A DNA stretch of 64,000 nucleotides, from positions 23,669-87,668 of the forward strand of contig NZ_RHOS01000009.1 of the NCBI RefSeq assembly GCF_003946205.1, read 5' to 3'. Shown here piece by piece: positions 63,487 to 64,000 of this stretch. A program made the position numbers and the translations under genes. This DNA is from Companilactobacillus keshanensis. Its GTDB lineage: Bacteria; Bacillota; Bacilli; Lactobacillales; Lactobacillaceae. How positions within the stretch are numbered: the stretch's first letter is position 1; each line of letters begins with the position of its first letter. The notes beneath the pieces are model-generated. The model was not told the DNA's origin. It saw only the letters and a list, made by a program, of their open reading frames with translations, and did no database searches.

Positions 63487-63667
63487 TTGCATATGTATAC
63501 ATTAATAATGTTATATTACATTTTATCAACAGTTTACTCTGTTTCCTTGTAACGAGTAAAAAATATGATAATTTAAATATATTGCAAATTCCATGTTGAT
63601 TTTCGAAAAAAGGTCACACTTTTATGGTAAAACAACATGTATAGAAGATGGAGGCAATGTTGGTTGT

Positions 63668-63919
63668 ATGGTAACTATTGGAAAATATTTGAGAACAAAA
63701 AGATTCTTTAAAGAAATGACCTTACAACAGGTAGTTTATGCTGCTAAACATGATTATAATTTATCAACATCAACTTCTGTTCTAAGCGCACTAGAAACAA
63801 ACAAAACTCGCACGATGGACGGAGCATTATTATTTGTCCTAGCCGACTTATATGATATTAATCTAAATGAACTTCGATCAGTTATTCTTGAGGGTAAAAA
63901 AGAACAAGACTTAAATTAG
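63668..63919 (+). CDS. XRE-family helix-turn-helix regulator
   Basis: An 83-residue protein from ATG 63668; GGAGG lies 13 bases upstream, and the frame is open back to 63593. The fold is a single Cro/C1-type HTH (IGKYLRTKRFFKEMTLQQVVYAAKHDYNLSTSTSVLSALETN) with the closing ADLYDINLNEL helix. Targets are unknown. It stands alone before a terminator. Confidence 0.75.
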   Translation: MVTIGKYLRTKRFFKEMTLQQVVYAAKHDYNLSTSTSVLSALETNKTRTMDGALLFVLADLYDINLNELRSVILEGKKEQDLN

Positions 63920-63930
63920 TCTTTGTAATG

Positions 63931-63968
63931 AACCCCTTGCATTGGAGAAATCCAAGCAAGGGGTTTTT
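63931..63968 (+). terminator. Terminator after the XRE gene
   Basis: AACCCCTTGC and GCAAGGGGTT form a perfect stem extended by TTGGA/TCCAA, followed by a T run. Confidence 0.9.
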
Positions 63969-63971
63969 ATT

Positions 63972-64000
63972 ATGCCAAAGTATTCTGTTGAAACTAAAAT
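63972..64000 (+). CDS. Possible start of an IS transposase orfA (partial)
   Basis: An ATG with AAGGGG eight bases upstream opens MPKYSVETK before the window ends. The opening resembles the first helix of IS3-type transposase orfA proteins. With only nine codons the call is weak. Confidence 0.3.

Overview
The window is AT-rich, gene-dense chromosome of a low-GC Gram-positive lactic acid bacterium (Lactobacillaceae). The signs are ClpL, an SLAP-type surface protein, a WxL-domain lectin, LtaS, ECF transporters, an L-hydroxyisocaproate-type dehydrogenase, an aspartate 4-decarboxylase, TTG/GTG starts and AGGAGG ribosome sites. Companilactobacillus is my best guess at genus, from overall impression only. 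No rRNA, tRNA, CRISPR array or complete insertion sequence was seen; the last 29 bases may begin an IS transposase gene.

Region by region. 1-3291: start of a LysR gene and two aldo/keto reductases around an amidohydrolase and a decayed NAD(P)-binding gene. 3441-8266: large WxL lectin and a MATE exporter. 8415-10841: esterase plus GPH symporter. 11013-13808: possible short leader peptide, then a MarR-OYE-SDR redox group. 13893-18937: a probable vitamin B12 locus with adenosyltransferase, ECF S component, fused ECF ATPases, ECF T component, a glycerol facilitator and a small secreted transcobalamin-like protein. 19055-22719: orphan bacteriocin immunity protein, NTF2-like protein, RpiA paralogue, TetR with a small membrane protein, and a 2-hydroxyacid dehydrogenase. 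22804-31821: acid-sugar catabolism with two enolase-superfamily dehydratases, a lactonase-fold protein, a 2-hydroxyacid dehydrogenase, two carboxylate permeases and a LysR regulator.

31909-47026: an MDR oxidoreductase, aspartate 4-decarboxylase, purine-type permease, an operon of HTH regulator-clpL-41 aa protein, a lipase-like protein of unknown role, an SLAP surface protein, mntH with its TetR, pgi and a VanZ protein. 47132-51150: LTA synthase and a T-box-controlled amino acid permease. 51200-57493: a D-glucosaminate-like (Dga) operon in which a set of uncharacterised proteins (DUF4310, DUF4311, DUF4312, SFCGS family, stand-alone PRD) sits where a sugar PTS would be expected. 57692-64000: a two-component system, Cof-type phosphatase, a second MDR oxidoreductase, a 3D-type wall protein preceded by a WalR-like box, an FMN reductase and an XRE regulator.

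The two best candidates for little-described biology are (i) the DUF4310/4311/4312/SFCGS/PRD set, which I propose is a PTS-like or otherwise novel uptake system feeding DgaE and DgaF, and (ii) the secreted transcobalamin-C-domain protein beside the ECF module, which may capture cobalamin outside the cell. Both are inferences from family resemblance and gene order. Family names come from my own reading of the translations; no database search was run.
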